From positions 103,874 through 167,873 of the forward strand of contig MAAO01000005.1 of the NCBI GenBank assembly GCA_002163155.1: DNA of 64,000 bases. The letters are read 5' to 3'. Under the pieces are notes generated by a model, which worked only from the letters and a program-made list of their open reading frames with translations, was not told the DNA's origin and did no database searches. Shown here one piece after another: positions 17,720 through 26,751 of the stretch. This stretch comes from Halobacteriovorax marinus (GTDB lineage: Bacteria; Bdellovibrionota; Bacteriovoracia; Bacteriovoracales; Bacteriovoracaceae). Each line of letters begins with the position of its first letter. Within the stretch, counting starts at the first letter, position 1. Both the position numbers and the translations under genes were made by a program.

Positions 17720-20278
17720 TTAAACTGTAAAATCATCCATCTCATGAAAGTTAAGATACTTATAAATAGCTTCTTCTTTTCCTTCGAGTGCTGGAGTCAT
17801 TGTTTCAATATACTCAGCAGGAGTTGGCATTTTACCTAAGAGAGCAACAACAGCAGCAAGCTCAGATGATCCAAGATAAACTTGCGCATCTTTTCCTAAA
17901 CGGTTGTTGAAGTTTCTAGTAGACGTTGAAAACACAGTCGAACCATTTCTCACTCTAGCTTGGTTCCCCATACAAAGTGAACAACCAGGCATTTCTAATC
18001 TTGCTCCGGCCGCTGCAAAAGTTGCATAGTAACCTTCAGCTACGAGTTGATCTTTATCCATTTTAGTTGGAGGAGCAATCCAAAGAGTTGTTCCAGCTTG
18101 TCCCTTACCTTTTAAGATTTCTCCAGCGGCACGGAAGAGTCCAACGTTAGTCATACAAGATCCAATAAAGACCTCGTCAACTTTATCACCTTGTACATCA
18201 GAAAGAACTTTCACATCATCAGGATCATTTGGACAACAAACAACTGGTTCAGTCATTTCAGCTAAATCAATTTCAATAACGTGCGCGTACTCAGCATTTT
18301 TATCGGCTTCCATAAGGACACCATTTGCTAGCCAATCTTTAACGTCCGCAATTCTCTTCTTCAATGTATTAGCGTCTTTGTAGCCACCTTCAATCATCGA
18401 TTCCATTAATTTAATATTTGATTTTAAATACTCTTCAATTGGAGCTCTATTTAATTTAATAGATGCGCCTGCAGCTGATCTCTCAGCAGCAGCATCAGTA
18501 AGCTCAAATGCTTGTTCAACTTTTAGCTCTGGAAGACCTTCCATTTCTAAAATCTTACCAGCGAAGATATTCTTCTTCCCTTTCTTCTCAACAGTTAAAA
18601 GTCCTAACTGAATCGCCTTTAGAGGAATCATATTCACAACATCACGAAGCGTGATACCTGGCTGTAACTCACCTTTAAACTTAACCAGAACAGACTCAGG
18701 CATATCAAGCGGCATAACTCCAAGAGCTGCAGCAAAGGCCACGAGACCAGACCCTGCAGGAAATGAAATCCCCATAGGAAATCTAGTATGTGAATCTCCA
18801 CCAGTTCCAACAGTATCAGGAACAAGTAATCTATTTAGCCAAGAGTGAATAACACCATCACCAACTTTTAGAGAAACTCCTCCTCTATTAGAAATATATT
18901 CTGGTAGAGTTGCGTGAGTGATCACATCAGTTGGTTTTGGATAAGCTGCTGTATGACAGAAAGATTGCATAACTAAATCAGCATTGAACTTTAAACAAGC
19001 AAGCTCAGTCATCTCATTTGCAGTCATTGGTCCAGTTGTATCTTGAGAACCAACAGTAGTCATTTTAGGAAGACAAGTTGTTCCAGGCAGAATTCCCTCT
19101 ACACCACATGCTTTTCCTACCATTTTCTGAGCTTGCGTATAGCCTTGCCCATCTTTAGGAACAGTATTTATAGGATTAGTGAATATTCCAGACTCTTCAA
19201 TCGTACTCATAGAAAGTGCTTCACGCGCTTTACCAGTTAACTGCTTTCCAATAATTAGAGGTACACGACCACCGGCCTTATACTCATTTAGAATAGTGTC
19301 AGGAGAAACTGAATACTCAGCAAGAGTGTTGCCATTTTCATCAGTAATCTTTCCCGCATTTGGATGAACAATTATAATCTTTCCAGTTTCAAACTTTGAA
19401 ACGTCAGCTTGAATAGGAAGTGCACCTGAATCTTCTGCAGTGTTAAAGAAAATTGGAGCAATAGTTTCTCCAATAATAACTCCGCCGTCTCTCTTATTTG
19501 GAACAAAATCAATATCGTTACCGATATGCCATAGAAGAGAGTTACAAGCAGATTTTCTAGAAGAACCAGTTCCAACAACATCTCCAACAAAAGTCACAGG
19601 AAGTTTGAACTTATCTTTTAGGTCGTGAATTTGTTTTGGTCCACTTGGAAATAAAACTCCTCCCATACAATTTGAGTGAAGAGGAATGTCAGCTCTTGTG
19701 AAGGCATATGCTGCTGGAGAGAAATCATCTGTATTAATTTCTCCATCAACTTTAAAAACAACTGATTTTATTTCAGTAGGAATGTCTTCTTTTGCTGTAA
19801 ACCATTCAGCGTTGGCCCAAGATTCAACTACAGTCTTTGCAAAGTTATTTGTAGCAGCAAGAGTGTTTACTTCTTCAAAAATATTTATTGAAAGAACCAT
19901 GTGCTTAAGAGCAGTAGCGGCTAATTCAGCCAGCTCTTTATCTGATCCTTTCATAATATTTATAAGACCTGCGAGGTTATAACCACCAAGCATAGTTCCT
20001 AAGAGTTTAACTGCGTGCTTCTTATCAATGAGCTCACAAGTACTATCACCATGAGCAATCTTTAATAAGAATTCGGCCTTAACTTGGGCCGCAGGATCAA
20101 CTCCAGGATTAACTCTATTAGTAATAAGATCTAGTAGTTCTTCACCTTTACCAGCTGGGACATTTTCAAGAAGTTCACAGACTTCTCCCATTTGGACTTT
20201 AGTTAGAGCAAGAGGTGGTATTCCTTCAGCTTTTCTTTCTTCAACATGTTTGTTGTAAGTTTCAAAGAAATTAGACAT
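17720..20278 (-). CDS. acnB: Aconitate hydratase B
   Basis: 852 residues, close to the 865 of E. coli AcnB and collinear with it. It has the N-terminal HEAT-like domain (NRVNPGVDPAAQVKAEFL), the swivel domain (VGDVVGTGSSRKSACNSLLWH), and the catalytic domains with VGSQDTTGPMT, QSFCHTAAYPKPTD, GDSHTRFPMGISFPAGSGLVAFA and the cluster cysteines in SCMTNVG and PGCSLCMGNQARV. It isomerises citrate to isocitrate in the TCA cycle and can also act on 2-methylcitrate. AAGGAAAACCC precedes the ATG. An upstream GTGCGCAC palindrome is shared with the leucine operon. Confidence 0.97.
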   Translation of the reverse strand: MSNFFETYNKHVEERKAEGIPPLALTKVQMGEVCELLENVPAGKGEELLDLITNRVNPGVDPAAQVKAEFLLKIAHGDSTCELIDKKHAVKLLGTMLGGYNLAGLINIMKGSDKELAELAATALKHMVLSINIFEEVNTLAATNNFAKTVVESWANAEWFTAKEDIPTEIKSVVFKVDGEINTDDFSPAAYAFTRADIPLHSNCMGGVLFPSGPKQIHDLKDKFKLPVTFVGDVVGTGSSRKSACNSLLWHIGNDIDFVPNKRDGGVIIGETIAPIFFNTAEDSGALPIQADVSKFETGKIIIVHPNAGKITDENGNTLAEYSVSPDTILNEYKAGGRVPLIIGKQLTGKAREALSMSTIEESGIFTNPINTVPKDGQGYTQAQKMVGKACGVEGILPGTTCLPKMTTVGSQDTTGPMTANEMTELACLKFNADLVMQSFCHTAAYPKPTDVITHATLPEYISNRGGVSLKVGDGVIHSWLNRLLVPDTVGTGGDSHTRFPMGISFPAGSGLVAFAAALGVMPLDMPESVLVKFKGELQPGITLRDVVNMIPLKAIQLGLLTVEKKGKKNIFAGKILEMEGLPELKVEQAFELTDAAAERSAAGASIKLNRAPIEEYLKSNIKLMESMIEGGYKDANTLKKRIADVKDWLANGVLMEADKNAEYAHVIEIDLAEMTEPVVCCPNDPDDVKVLSDVQGDKVDEVFIGSCMTNVGLFRAAGEILKGKGQAGTTLWIAPPTKMDKDQLVAEGYYATFAAAGARLEMPGCSLCMGNQARVRNGSTVFSTSTRNFNNRLGKDAQVYLGSSELAAVVALLGKMPTPAEYIETMTPALEGKEEAIYKYLNFHEMDDFTV

Positions 20279-20397
20279 GGGTTTTCCTTAGTTCAAATTA
20301 TCAGTTTGTTATTTAGAAATAAGTTATTGAATTTTGGTGTCATTATACACCATTTAGAGCGATTAATAAAGCTTCAACAGGTTGTGACGCTCTAGCA

Positions 20398-20427
20398 CTT
20401 ATACAAATACACACCTTGCAGGGCCAA
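20398..20427 (-). promoter_or_regulatory. Predicted acnB promoter
   Basis: Read on the minus strand, TTGGCC and TATAAG are separated by 18 bases and lie 13 bases downstream of the GTGCGCAC palindrome. This is a sigma-70-like prediction by eye only. Confidence 0.3.
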
Positions 20428-20440
20428 ACCCTTTGCCACG

Positions 20441-20448
20441 GTGCGCAC
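20441..20448. promoter_or_regulatory. GTGCGCAC palindrome upstream of acnB
   Basis: A perfect 8-bp GC-rich palindrome in an AT-rich intergenic region, 163 bases before acnB. A very similar site (ACTCG followed by TGCGCAC on the minus strand) lies upstream of the leucine operon, so this may be a shared regulator site. Confidence 0.45.
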
Positions 20449-20487
20449 ACGAGTAAGTAATTAAATTCATTTATACGATTTAAAACA

Positions 20488-20509
20488 TGGGAGCATCATA
20501 GTGCTCCCA
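20488..20509 (-). terminator. Terminator after the deoxynucleoside kinase gene
   Basis: TGGGAGCA and TGCTCCCA pair perfectly around a six-base loop; on the minus strand TGTTTTAAAT follows. It lies 20 bases beyond the kinase stop. Confidence 0.7.
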
Positions 20510-20528
20510 AAGTTAAGTTTACCTAGAT

Positions 20529-21194
20529 CTATAGAGAACTATGATCAAGATTTACTAGGTTTGTTTTTTTTTTGAGATTATAAAGGATTTCAGTTTCTTG
20601 ATAATTCATTCTATCTAGAACATAATCAACTGGTTTGAATTCATTCCAATCAATTTCAACCACATCACTACCCATATTTGCCAGATCAATTGCTAGCTCT
20701 TTATAAAGAGTATCGAGTCCCTTCAGGTAATCCATAGGAATACCAGCTTCACAGTCACGGCTTCTACTAATTATATTCTTATAAGTAATTTCTGGATCAT
20801 TCTTTAAGTAAATTGTCGTATGAGGAACCATGAGACTCTTTGTCATGACAGCTCTCATTTTATTATAATTTTCAAAATCAAGATCAGACATATTCCCGTC
20901 CATCCAATTCTTCTTTGCGAAAATATAATCACCATAGATTGATCTATCAAAGATACAAGGTTGTCCTGTTCTCCAAATATGCTCAATTCCCTCTAGGTGC
21001 ATTTCATAACGAATAGACATTAAATAGAATTGCATTGGAAGGGCATACTTCTTAGGGTCTTTGTAAAACAGCTCTAAGTAAGGATTAGATTCCACTGGCT
21101 CATAGAAAGCTTTAGCACCTATCTTATCTGCTAATTCTTTTGTGAGCGTAGATTTTCCGGCCCCAATATTACCTTCGACAATGATCATTTTCAT
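20529..21194 (-). CDS. Deoxynucleoside kinase (dGK/dCK/dAK family)
   Basis: 221 residues. VEGNIGAGKSTL is the P-loop, FYEPVESNPYLELFYKDPKKYALPMQFYLMSIR matches the nucleoside-binding segment, FDRSIYGDYIF is the DRS motif, and the LID-type SRSRDCE with PMDYLKGLDTLY follows. It phosphorylates deoxynucleosides for salvage in the cytoplasm, which would suit a predator recycling prey DNA. Which deoxynucleoside it prefers cannot be read by eye. Single gene with its own terminator. Confidence 0.92.
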   Translation of the reverse strand: MKMIIVEGNIGAGKSTLTKELADKIGAKAFYEPVESNPYLELFYKDPKKYALPMQFYLMSIRYEMHLEGIEHIWRTGQPCIFDRSIYGDYIFAKKNWMDGNMSDLDFENYNKMRAVMTKSLMVPHTTIYLKNDPEITYKNIISRSRDCEAGIPMDYLKGLDTLYKELAIDLANMGSDVVEIDWNEFKPVDYVLDRMNYQETEILYNLKKKTNLVNLDHSSL

Positions 21195-21320
21195 ATAATT
21201 TCTCTCTGTGTTAATTTGTGTGTGTATGTGTGAAAGATACTATCCTCTGAAGAATTAAAGGTAAAGAAACCCTTTAATAACGTCCTATAGCGTCATGACT
21301 CTCTATGTATAATAGAGCAC

Positions 21321-22223
21321 TTAGCGGTGAATCTTCGCCTGTGGATAGAATGTTTTAAGAGCGAAAAAATAACCGCTCACACACTGACTCACCTGACCCA
21401 AACAATTTAACTCGCGTGTTTCTTTATTATATTGAATGAGAACTTTCTCACCTTTAGTTTTTATAAGAACTCTCCCCTTTGAGTTTTTAAGAGAACTCAT
21501 AGGTACAATAACAGGATTCTTCGAAAGAATAATTAGCGACCATTCCTTAAAGTGATATTTCTTTGGTCTAACATTTATAGGAAAATATAAGGTATTTGTT
21601 TTTTCGTAATTTGCGTAAGGGTTCCTACTATAATCTCGGGAGAAACCTGTTTCTTTAGAGAGAACTCTCGTTTTTGGATTTTCCTTTAAAAATTTTATTA
21701 GTCGCACATGCATTGAAGGAAAAATCTTTAACTTAGATCCCTTATACTTACCACTTACACTCTTTAGGAGAAGTTGAGACCATAGGCTTTCAGTTTGTTT
21801 GTCATATAAGAGAACATCACTTTGATAGAGAAGTCCTGAAACTCCAAAAGATAATTGAGCATTCTCTTGCTTCGAATAGAACACCATACCCGTTCCACAA
21901 AGAGGACAATAGGAAATTACCAGATGAGTGTCCCCTACAATGTCATTTACTATTTCATGCCAATTTAAAACTGAAATAGGATAGGCCTTAGTTTCTTTAG
22001 CTGTACTCACAACAATGGCATAGTCATCAATAGAATAGATCTTCTCTGCCTTATCACTAGAAATAAACAAGGGATGATTAATAGCGGGAATCCCGTCCCT
22101 AGGAGGCCCTCCTTTTAAAATATTCTTTCTTGGAATCAACGTTCCTTCTAAATTAAAACCGTTCATGCCATAGGCACTTATGAAGGTTAGAAAGAAGAAA
22201 GCAACAATAATAGTTTTATACAT
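21321..22223 (-). CDS. Secreted DUF3179 protein
   Basis: 300 residues with a signal peptide ending near MYKTIIVAFFFLTFISAYG. GGPPRDGIPAINHPLFIS, AYPISVLNWHEIVND, YCPLCGTGMVFYS and VSGLLYQSDVLLYDKQTESLWSQ are hallmark segments of DUF3179 proteins. The CPLCG Cys pair may bind metal or act in redox chemistry. Biochemical role of the family is unknown. Periplasmic or exported. Confidence 0.85.
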   Translation of the reverse strand: MYKTIIVAFFFLTFISAYGMNGFNLEGTLIPRKNILKGGPPRDGIPAINHPLFISSDKAEKIYSIDDYAIVVSTAKETKAYPISVLNWHEIVNDIVGDTHLVISYCPLCGTGMVFYSKQENAQLSFGVSGLLYQSDVLLYDKQTESLWSQLLLKSVSGKYKGSKLKIFPSMHVRLIKFLKENPKTRVLSKETGFSRDYSRNPYANYEKTNTLYFPINVRPKKYHFKEWSLIILSKNPVIVPMSSLKNSKGRVLIKTKGEKVLIQYNKETRELNCLGQVSQCVSGYFFALKTFYPQAKIHR

Positions 22224-22253
22224 ATCTATGAGTGACTATTTGCTGGTTGATGT

Positions 22254-22281
22254 GACAAAAAAATGGCCATCCATGGCCATC
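22254..22281 (-). terminator. Rho-independent terminator of the small lipoprotein operon
   Basis: Two copies of the self-complementary ATGGCCAT flank GG, and on the minus strand TTTTTTT follows immediately. Confidence 0.8.
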
Positions 22282-22317
22282 GTTTTATTCAAACTAAAAG
22301 TAACCTTCCTTGGTACT

Positions 22318-22629
22318 TTACTTAAGGGCGTAATCTATAATTAATGTTTTACTAGTCATTAAAGGGAGAACACTGACTAGAGACTCAAAGAATCCTTGTT
22401 TCCAAGTAAAATTCATATACTTGATTTTTCGACAATCAATATTTTCTTTTGCAAGAATCTCTTTTAAAGAAACTTCATCAGACATTCCAAAATAAAAAAC
22501 CCCTTCAACATGCTTCTTATACTCTGCATTTGTTTCACTATATTTCCCACTCCCAAAACAACCCTTTGAGACAAGACGAGTGTTATGAGTACAGCCTACG
22601 AGTAACAGAAGAATAAATAGGTATTTCAT
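22318..22629 (-). CDS. Small lipoprotein
   Basis: 103 residues with an N-terminal lipobox (LLLLVGCTHN), so lipid attachment at Cys14 is likely. The mature domain is unrecognised (GCFGSGKYSETNAEYKKHVEG ... MSDEVSLKEILAKENIDCRKIKYMNF). Its start overlaps the stop of the upstream lipoprotein gene in an ATGA arrangement, so the two are translationally coupled and probably act together. Confidence 0.65.
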   Translation of the reverse strand: MKYLFILLLLVGCTHNTRLVSKGCFGSGKYSETNAEYKKHVEGVFYFGMSDEVSLKEILAKENIDCRKIKYMNFTWKQGFFESLVSVLPLMTSKTLIIDYALK

Positions 22630-22976
22630 TCTTTAACTCCCCATGAAGTAATTTTGTAGCGAATGGGTCGATAGAGGCCAAGAGTTAAAAATGTGTAAAT
22701 TACATCCATTCCATCTTGATACTCTTCAACTTCAATCTTAGCACTAGATAGGAGAGCAGTATCAGAGAGTTCACTATCTAAATTGACTGTATGTTCTCTA
22801 GGTATGAGTCCCCACAAATAGAATTTCCTAAGACCAGTGGTCTTAACTTTACGAGTATGATGTTTCTTAGATGAAATATAAGTAGGAATAGTATTTTCTG
22901 AAGTATAACGAATTTGGGAACACGATAGGTTTAAAAAAATTACGAACAAAAATAATAAGTGCGTTTTTTTAATCAT
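22626..22976 (-). CDS. Bor/TRL-like small lipoprotein
   Basis: About 116 residues. The signal ends in LNLSCSQ, an acceptable lipobox. The mature part has KFYLWGLIPREHTVNL and a C-terminal VIYTFLTLGLYRPIRYKI, a pattern I associate with Bor-like small lipoproteins (weak recognition). I prefer the ATG at 22976, with GGA just upstream, over the TTG three codons earlier used in the ORF track. It is coupled to the next lipoprotein by a four-base overlap. Confidence 0.6.
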   Translation of the reverse strand: MIKKTHLLFLFVIFLNLSCSQIRYTSENTIPTYISSKKHHTRKVKTTGLRKFYLWGLIPREHTVNLDSELSDTALLSSAKIEVEEYQDGMDVIYTFLTLGLYRPIRYKITSWGVKE

Positions 22977-23039
22977 AGATTCCAATAAGAAAAAGTTTCT
23001 ATCTTATTGTTATTATTTAATAATTATCTGTCAACTTAA

Positions 23040-23849
23040 TTACTTCCCAGTGAAAACAGGAGTTCTCTTCTCTTTAAAAGCAGCAATCGCCTCGAAGTGA
23101 TCACTAGTTCTTTGAGAGATACCTTGAAAAGAACTTAAGAGTTCTAGTTGATCATTTAAGTTAGAAGTTCTTCCAGACTTTAGAGCAATTTTTGTGAGAG
23201 AAATGGCAATAGGACCATTACTTGAAATTTTAGTAGCAAGCTTAGTTGTTTCCTCTAAAAGTGAGGCGCTCTTATATTGATAATTTGAGAGACCCATTTC
23301 CTTTATAGAATCTCCACTATAAATATCACCAGTAAGAAACATCTCCATGGCATTAGTGTAACCCACAACTCTTTGCAAAAAGAATGTCCCCCCGTCACCA
23401 GGAACTAAAGAGAGCTTTGAAAAAGTTTCTCCGAATTTTGTTTTTTCGCTTGATACACGTAGATCACACATCATAGCAAGATCACATCCCGCTCCAATCG
23501 CCGCACCATTAACCATAGCAATGATGGGAGTTTTAAGAGCTTCAATTGCTCTTGGAATTCTTTGGATTCCACGCCTATATCTTCTTCTTAATTCATCCGG
23601 TTCTCCAGCAAACATACCTGTGGAGTTTTCCATTGCTTTGATATCCCCTCCGGCACAAAATACTTTTCCAGCACCAGTGAGAACAATACAACGAATATCA
23701 TCGTCTTCATCGGCGTATGTAAGAACTTCTACTAATGAATCAATCATCTCATCTGTAATAGCATTGGCCATGTCAGGATTGTTTAAAGTCAGAAATAAAT
23801 TGTGATTCTCTTTCTCTACTAGTAAATGCGAAAAACTATTTTGGTACAT
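23040..23849 (-). CDS. Enoyl-CoA hydratase/isomerase family protein
   Basis: 269 residues of the crotonase fold: VFCAGGDIKAM (first oxyanion-hole segment), MVNGAAIGAGCDLAMMCDLRV (second), and SLVPGDGGTFFLQRVVG, where the usual catalytic Glu position reads Asp. It is the last gene of the leucine operon and starts one base after the HMG-CoA lyase stop. A second crotonase (LiuC-like) is already in this operon, so this one may act on another branched or unsaturated acyl-CoA. Specificity is not predictable by eye. Confidence 0.88.
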   Translation of the reverse strand: MYQNSFSHLLVEKENHNLFLTLNNPDMANAITDEMIDSLVEVLTYADEDDDIRCIVLTGAGKVFCAGGDIKAMENSTGMFAGEPDELRRRYRRGIQRIPRAIEALKTPIIAMVNGAAIGAGCDLAMMCDLRVSSEKTKFGETFSKLSLVPGDGGTFFLQRVVGYTNAMEMFLTGDIYSGDSIKEMGLSNYQYKSASLLEETTKLATKISSNGPIAISLTKIALKSGRTSNLNDQLELLSSFQGISQRTSDHFEAIAAFKEKRTPVFTGK

Positions 23850-23850
23850 A

Positions 23851-24771
23851 TTAAATTCCAGTTGAGAGAAAGGCCTTTAGATATTTTGAAGGTGTCTCTT
23901 TATTTAGTTTATTCAGAATAAATTGAGATGAGGCCGCGAGTTTCTTCATATCAACCCCAGTATTTATCCCCATACTTTCAAACATGTGAACGACATCTTC
24001 AGTGGCGACATTTCCGGTAGCTCCCTTAGCATAAGGGCAGCCCCCAAGACCTGCAGCAGAAGCATCAAAGTTGAGAGCTCCCAATTCAAGCGCTGCTAAA
24101 ATATTAGCTAAGGCCATACCGCGAGTATCATGAAAATGAAGGGCAATATCTTTAGCAGAAAAGGTTTTAAAAACTCTTTCAAGGATATTCTTTGTCTGCA
24201 GAGGATTACCAACACCAATAGTGTCACCTAGAGATACTTCGTAACAACCGAAATCTTTTAAAGTAGCAATTGTACTAAGAAGAGCATCAACGGAAGTTTC
24301 TCCTTCATAAGGACAACCAAAGACAGTTGAAACATATCCTCTAATTTTCATATTGTGCTTATTGGCAAGCGCTACAACGGGTTCAAACCTCTTGAGAGAT
24401 TCAGCAAGTGTTGCATTTATATTCTTCTTATTAAAAGTGTCTGAAGTTGCGGTAAAAATGGCAACTTCTTTTACTCCCTGCTCTATTGCGATCTGCATTC
24501 CCTTTAAGTTGGGAACTAAACATGGAGCATGAATATCATTAAAATATTCTTTCTTGGAAATGGTGGCAAAGAGTTCTTTCGCATCACTCATCTGAGGAAT
24601 TTTATCTGCTCTGACAAAACTTGTAACCTCAATGCTCTTCAAACCAGCAACAACTAATTTATCAATAAATTGAACTTTATCTTCTGTAGAAAGAACAACC
24701 TTTTCATTTTGTAGACCATCTCTTGGACCCACTTCAATGATACGAACATCTTTTGGTAAGTTTTTAAACAT
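23851..24771 (-). CDS. mvaB: Hydroxymethylglutaryl-CoA lyase
   Basis: About 306 residues. VRIIEVGPRDGLQNEK is the N-terminal DRE-TIM motif, YVSTVFGCPYEG and SLGDTIGVGNP follow, and GLGGCPYAKGATGNVATEDV contains the conserved active-site Cys loop. It cleaves HMG-CoA to acetoacetate and acetyl-CoA, the last step of leucine breakdown. I chose ATG at 24771, two bases past the BCCP stop and with AGAGG upstream, rather than the GTG six codons earlier, which has no ribosome site. Confidence 0.95.
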   Translation of the reverse strand: MFKNLPKDVRIIEVGPRDGLQNEKVVLSTEDKVQFIDKLVVAGLKSIEVTSFVRADKIPQMSDAKELFATISKKEYFNDIHAPCLVPNLKGMQIAIEQGVKEVAIFTATSDTFNKKNINATLAESLKRFEPVVALANKHNMKIRGYVSTVFGCPYEGETSVDALLSTIATLKDFGCYEVSLGDTIGVGNPLQTKNILERVFKTFSAKDIALHFHDTRGMALANILAALELGALNFDASAAGLGGCPYAKGATGNVATEDVVHMFESMGINTGVDMKKLAASSQFILNKLNKETPSKYLKAFLSTGI

Positions 24772-24772
24772 C

Positions 24773-25255
24773 TTAAGCCTCTTGCTCACAATTTAAATCT
24801 ACGAGATCAACTCCACCAGCGACCAATTGGCCTTCGCCGAAATGAACCTCAGAAATAACACCATCTTCAGAAGCTTTAATTGTATGCTCCATCTTCATGG
24901 CCTCCATAACAATGAGGGAATCACCTTTCTTAACAACGTCACCTACTTTAACCAGAACTTGTAAGATCTTTCCTGGCATTGGAGAGAGCATATGACCCCC
25001 AGTATCGGTGCGATTCTTTGATCTTGAACTATTAGGTGGTTCTACTCGTAACTCTTTTCCAGCAACCATGAAATCATGATCAGTATGAATCACTCTAGCG
25101 TTTAGAGTTCCAGTCAAAAAAGTTTTATGTGGACCTAACTGATTTGCTTTAATCGAATAATCTCTACCATTAAAAGTAAATTCAACCTGGCCGTGACGAT
25201 TAGTTAAAACATTAATTTCAACTTCTTCACCATTTAATACCAATTTCTTTTTCAT
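24773..25255 (-). CDS. Biotin carboxyl carrier subunit of methylcrotonyl-CoA carboxylase (split MccA C-part)
   Basis: 160 residues. The C-terminal ~75 form a biotinyl domain with the biotinylated-lysine motif VMEAMKMEH, preceded by MLSPMPGKILQVLVKVGDVVKKGDS. The N-terminal part (GQVEFTFNGRDYSIKANQ) looks like the BT/linker domain that joins biotin carboxylase and BCCP in ordinary MccA chains. Its ATG overlaps the upstream biotin carboxylase stop by four bases (ATGA), so the two are co-translated. Together 499+160 residues equal a normal single-chain MccA. Confidence 0.92.
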   Translation of the reverse strand: MKKKLVLNGEEVEINVLTNRHGQVEFTFNGRDYSIKANQLGPHKTFLTGTLNARVIHTDHDFMVAGKELRVEPPNSSRSKNRTDTGGHMLSPMPGKILQVLVKVGDVVKKGDSLIVMEAMKMEHTIKASEDGVISEVHFGEGQLVAGGVDLVDLNCEQEA

Positions 25256-26751
25256 ATATTTCTAAACCCTTGTAGTCTTTGCCAAGATGAATCTATCGTT
25301 TCACCAGAGGCCTTAGTACTTTTTGAATTTAATAAGAAAGTTGCAATCCCAAGGGCCTTTTGCTCATCGCTTAATTCAACATTTTTTAGTAATTCAGCGT
25401 GAGTCTCAACAAAGTGAGTAAAAGTATCACCCTCTCTAAAAGGCGAAGATCCTACTATTCGCTTTAGGTAGTCTCTATTCGTCTTAATTCCAAAGAAAGG
25501 CACTTCATCTAAAGAGTGAAGTGTTTTACTAATGGCCGTCTCTCTATCGACGCCCCAACATATAAGTTTAGCAAGCATAGGATCAAAGTTAATAGTGACT
25601 TCATTACCATCTACGTAACCACTATCTAAGCGAACATTATTAAGCTCAGGTGTACCCACATGAGAAATAGTTCCAATTGCTGGCATAAAATTATTATCAG
25701 GATCTTCTGAATAAACTCTGACTTCAATAGCGTGACCAGATTGTTTAATTTCAGATTGTTTCATTGGTAGAGGTAAACCCGCTGCCGCTAGAATTTGCAA
25801 TTGAACAAGATCACATCCTGTAACCATTTCAGTAATAGGATGTTCAACTTGTAATCTCGTATTCATTTCAAGAAAGAAAAACTCTCCCGCAGCATCCATG
25901 ATGAACTCAACCGTTCCAGCACCTTCATAATTAATACCTGAAGCGATGTTCACAGCAGTTTGTGTAATATCATTTCTAATTTTATCAGTTAAAGCAATTG
26001 AAGGTGTCTCTTCAACAACTTTCTGATGCCTTCTTTGAATAGAACACTCTCTTTCAAAAAAGTGTAAGTGATTCCCATGGGTATCACTCATGACTTGAAC
26101 TTCAATATGTCTTGGGTTTTGAATAAATTTTTCAATGAGGACAATATCATTTCCAAAAGCATTCTTAGCTTCACGTTTTGCAGAGTTTAGAGCTTCAATG
26201 AACTCCTCTTCTTTCCAAACCGCACGCATTCCCTTTCCACCACCACCAGCAGTGGCCTTAATTAAAACAGGATAACCCATTTTATCAGCTTCATTTTTTA
26301 AGAAGTCATCTTCTTGATTATCTCCGTGATAACCAGGAATAAGAGGGATGGATATTTTTCCCATTTCAACTTTAGAAGTTTTCTTATCACCCATGAGTTC
26401 CATACTATCAGGACGGGGACCTATGAAAATTAATCCAGCACTAGTTACTTTATTAGCAAAAACTGAATTCTCGGAAAGGAATCCATATCCAGGATGAATT
26501 GCACTGGCGCCACATTTCTTAGCGATTTCAATAATTCTATCTTGGTTAAGGTAAGTCTCACTAAGAGGACCTTCCCCAAGAGAGATACATTCATCAGCTA
26601 AATTAGCGTGAGGGTAATCTCTCTCTATTTCCGTAAATAGTGAAACAGATTTAATTCCCATTTCCTTACAGGTCTTCATCACACGAAGGGAAATCTCCCC
26701 CCTGTTTGCAATGAGGATTTTATCAATTTTCTTTAAAACTTCACTTTTCAT
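25252..26751 (-). CDS. Biotin carboxylase subunit of methylcrotonyl-CoA carboxylase (split MccA N-part)
   Basis: 499 residues with the full biotin carboxylase fold: KILIANRGEISLRVMKTC, AIHPGYGFLSEN, ATAGGGGKGMRAVW (glycine-rich ATP loop), ERECSIQRRHQKVVEE, FLEMNTRLQVEHPITE and EVRVYSEDPDNNFMP. It uses ATP and bicarbonate to carboxylate biotin on the partner BCCP. Unlike typical MccA it stops before the BT/biotinyl region, which is a separate gene. Operon context (MccB, methylglutaconyl-CoA hydratase, HMG-CoA lyase) favours methylcrotonyl-CoA over acetyl- or propionyl-CoA. AAGGAC precedes the ATG. Confidence 0.93.
   Translation of the reverse strand: MKSEVLKKIDKILIANRGEISLRVMKTCKEMGIKSVSLFTEIERDYPHANLADECISLGEGPLSETYLNQDRIIEIAKKCGASAIHPGYGFLSENSVFANKVTSAGLIFIGPRPDSMELMGDKKTSKVEMGKISIPLIPGYHGDNQEDDFLKNEADKMGYPVLIKATAGGGGKGMRAVWKEEEFIEALNSAKREAKNAFGNDIVLIEKFIQNPRHIEVQVMSDTHGNHLHFFERECSIQRRHQKVVEETPSIALTDKIRNDITQTAVNIASGINYEGAGTVEFIMDAAGEFFFLEMNTRLQVEHPITEMVTGCDLVQLQILAAAGLPLPMKQSEIKQSGHAIEVRVYSEDPDNNFMPAIGTISHVGTPELNNVRLDSGYVDGNEVTINFDPMLAKLICWGVDRETAISKTLHSLDEVPFFGIKTNRDYLKRIVGSSPFREGDTFTHFVETHAELLKNVELSDEQKALGIATFLLNSKSTKASGETIDSSWQRLQGFRNI

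Noticed and set aside
20380-20460. Possible tRNA or small RNA in the acnB upstream gap
   Set aside because: No T-loop consensus (GGTTCGA) or cloverleaf could be drawn; GC content is explained by the regulatory palindrome and short inverted repeats.
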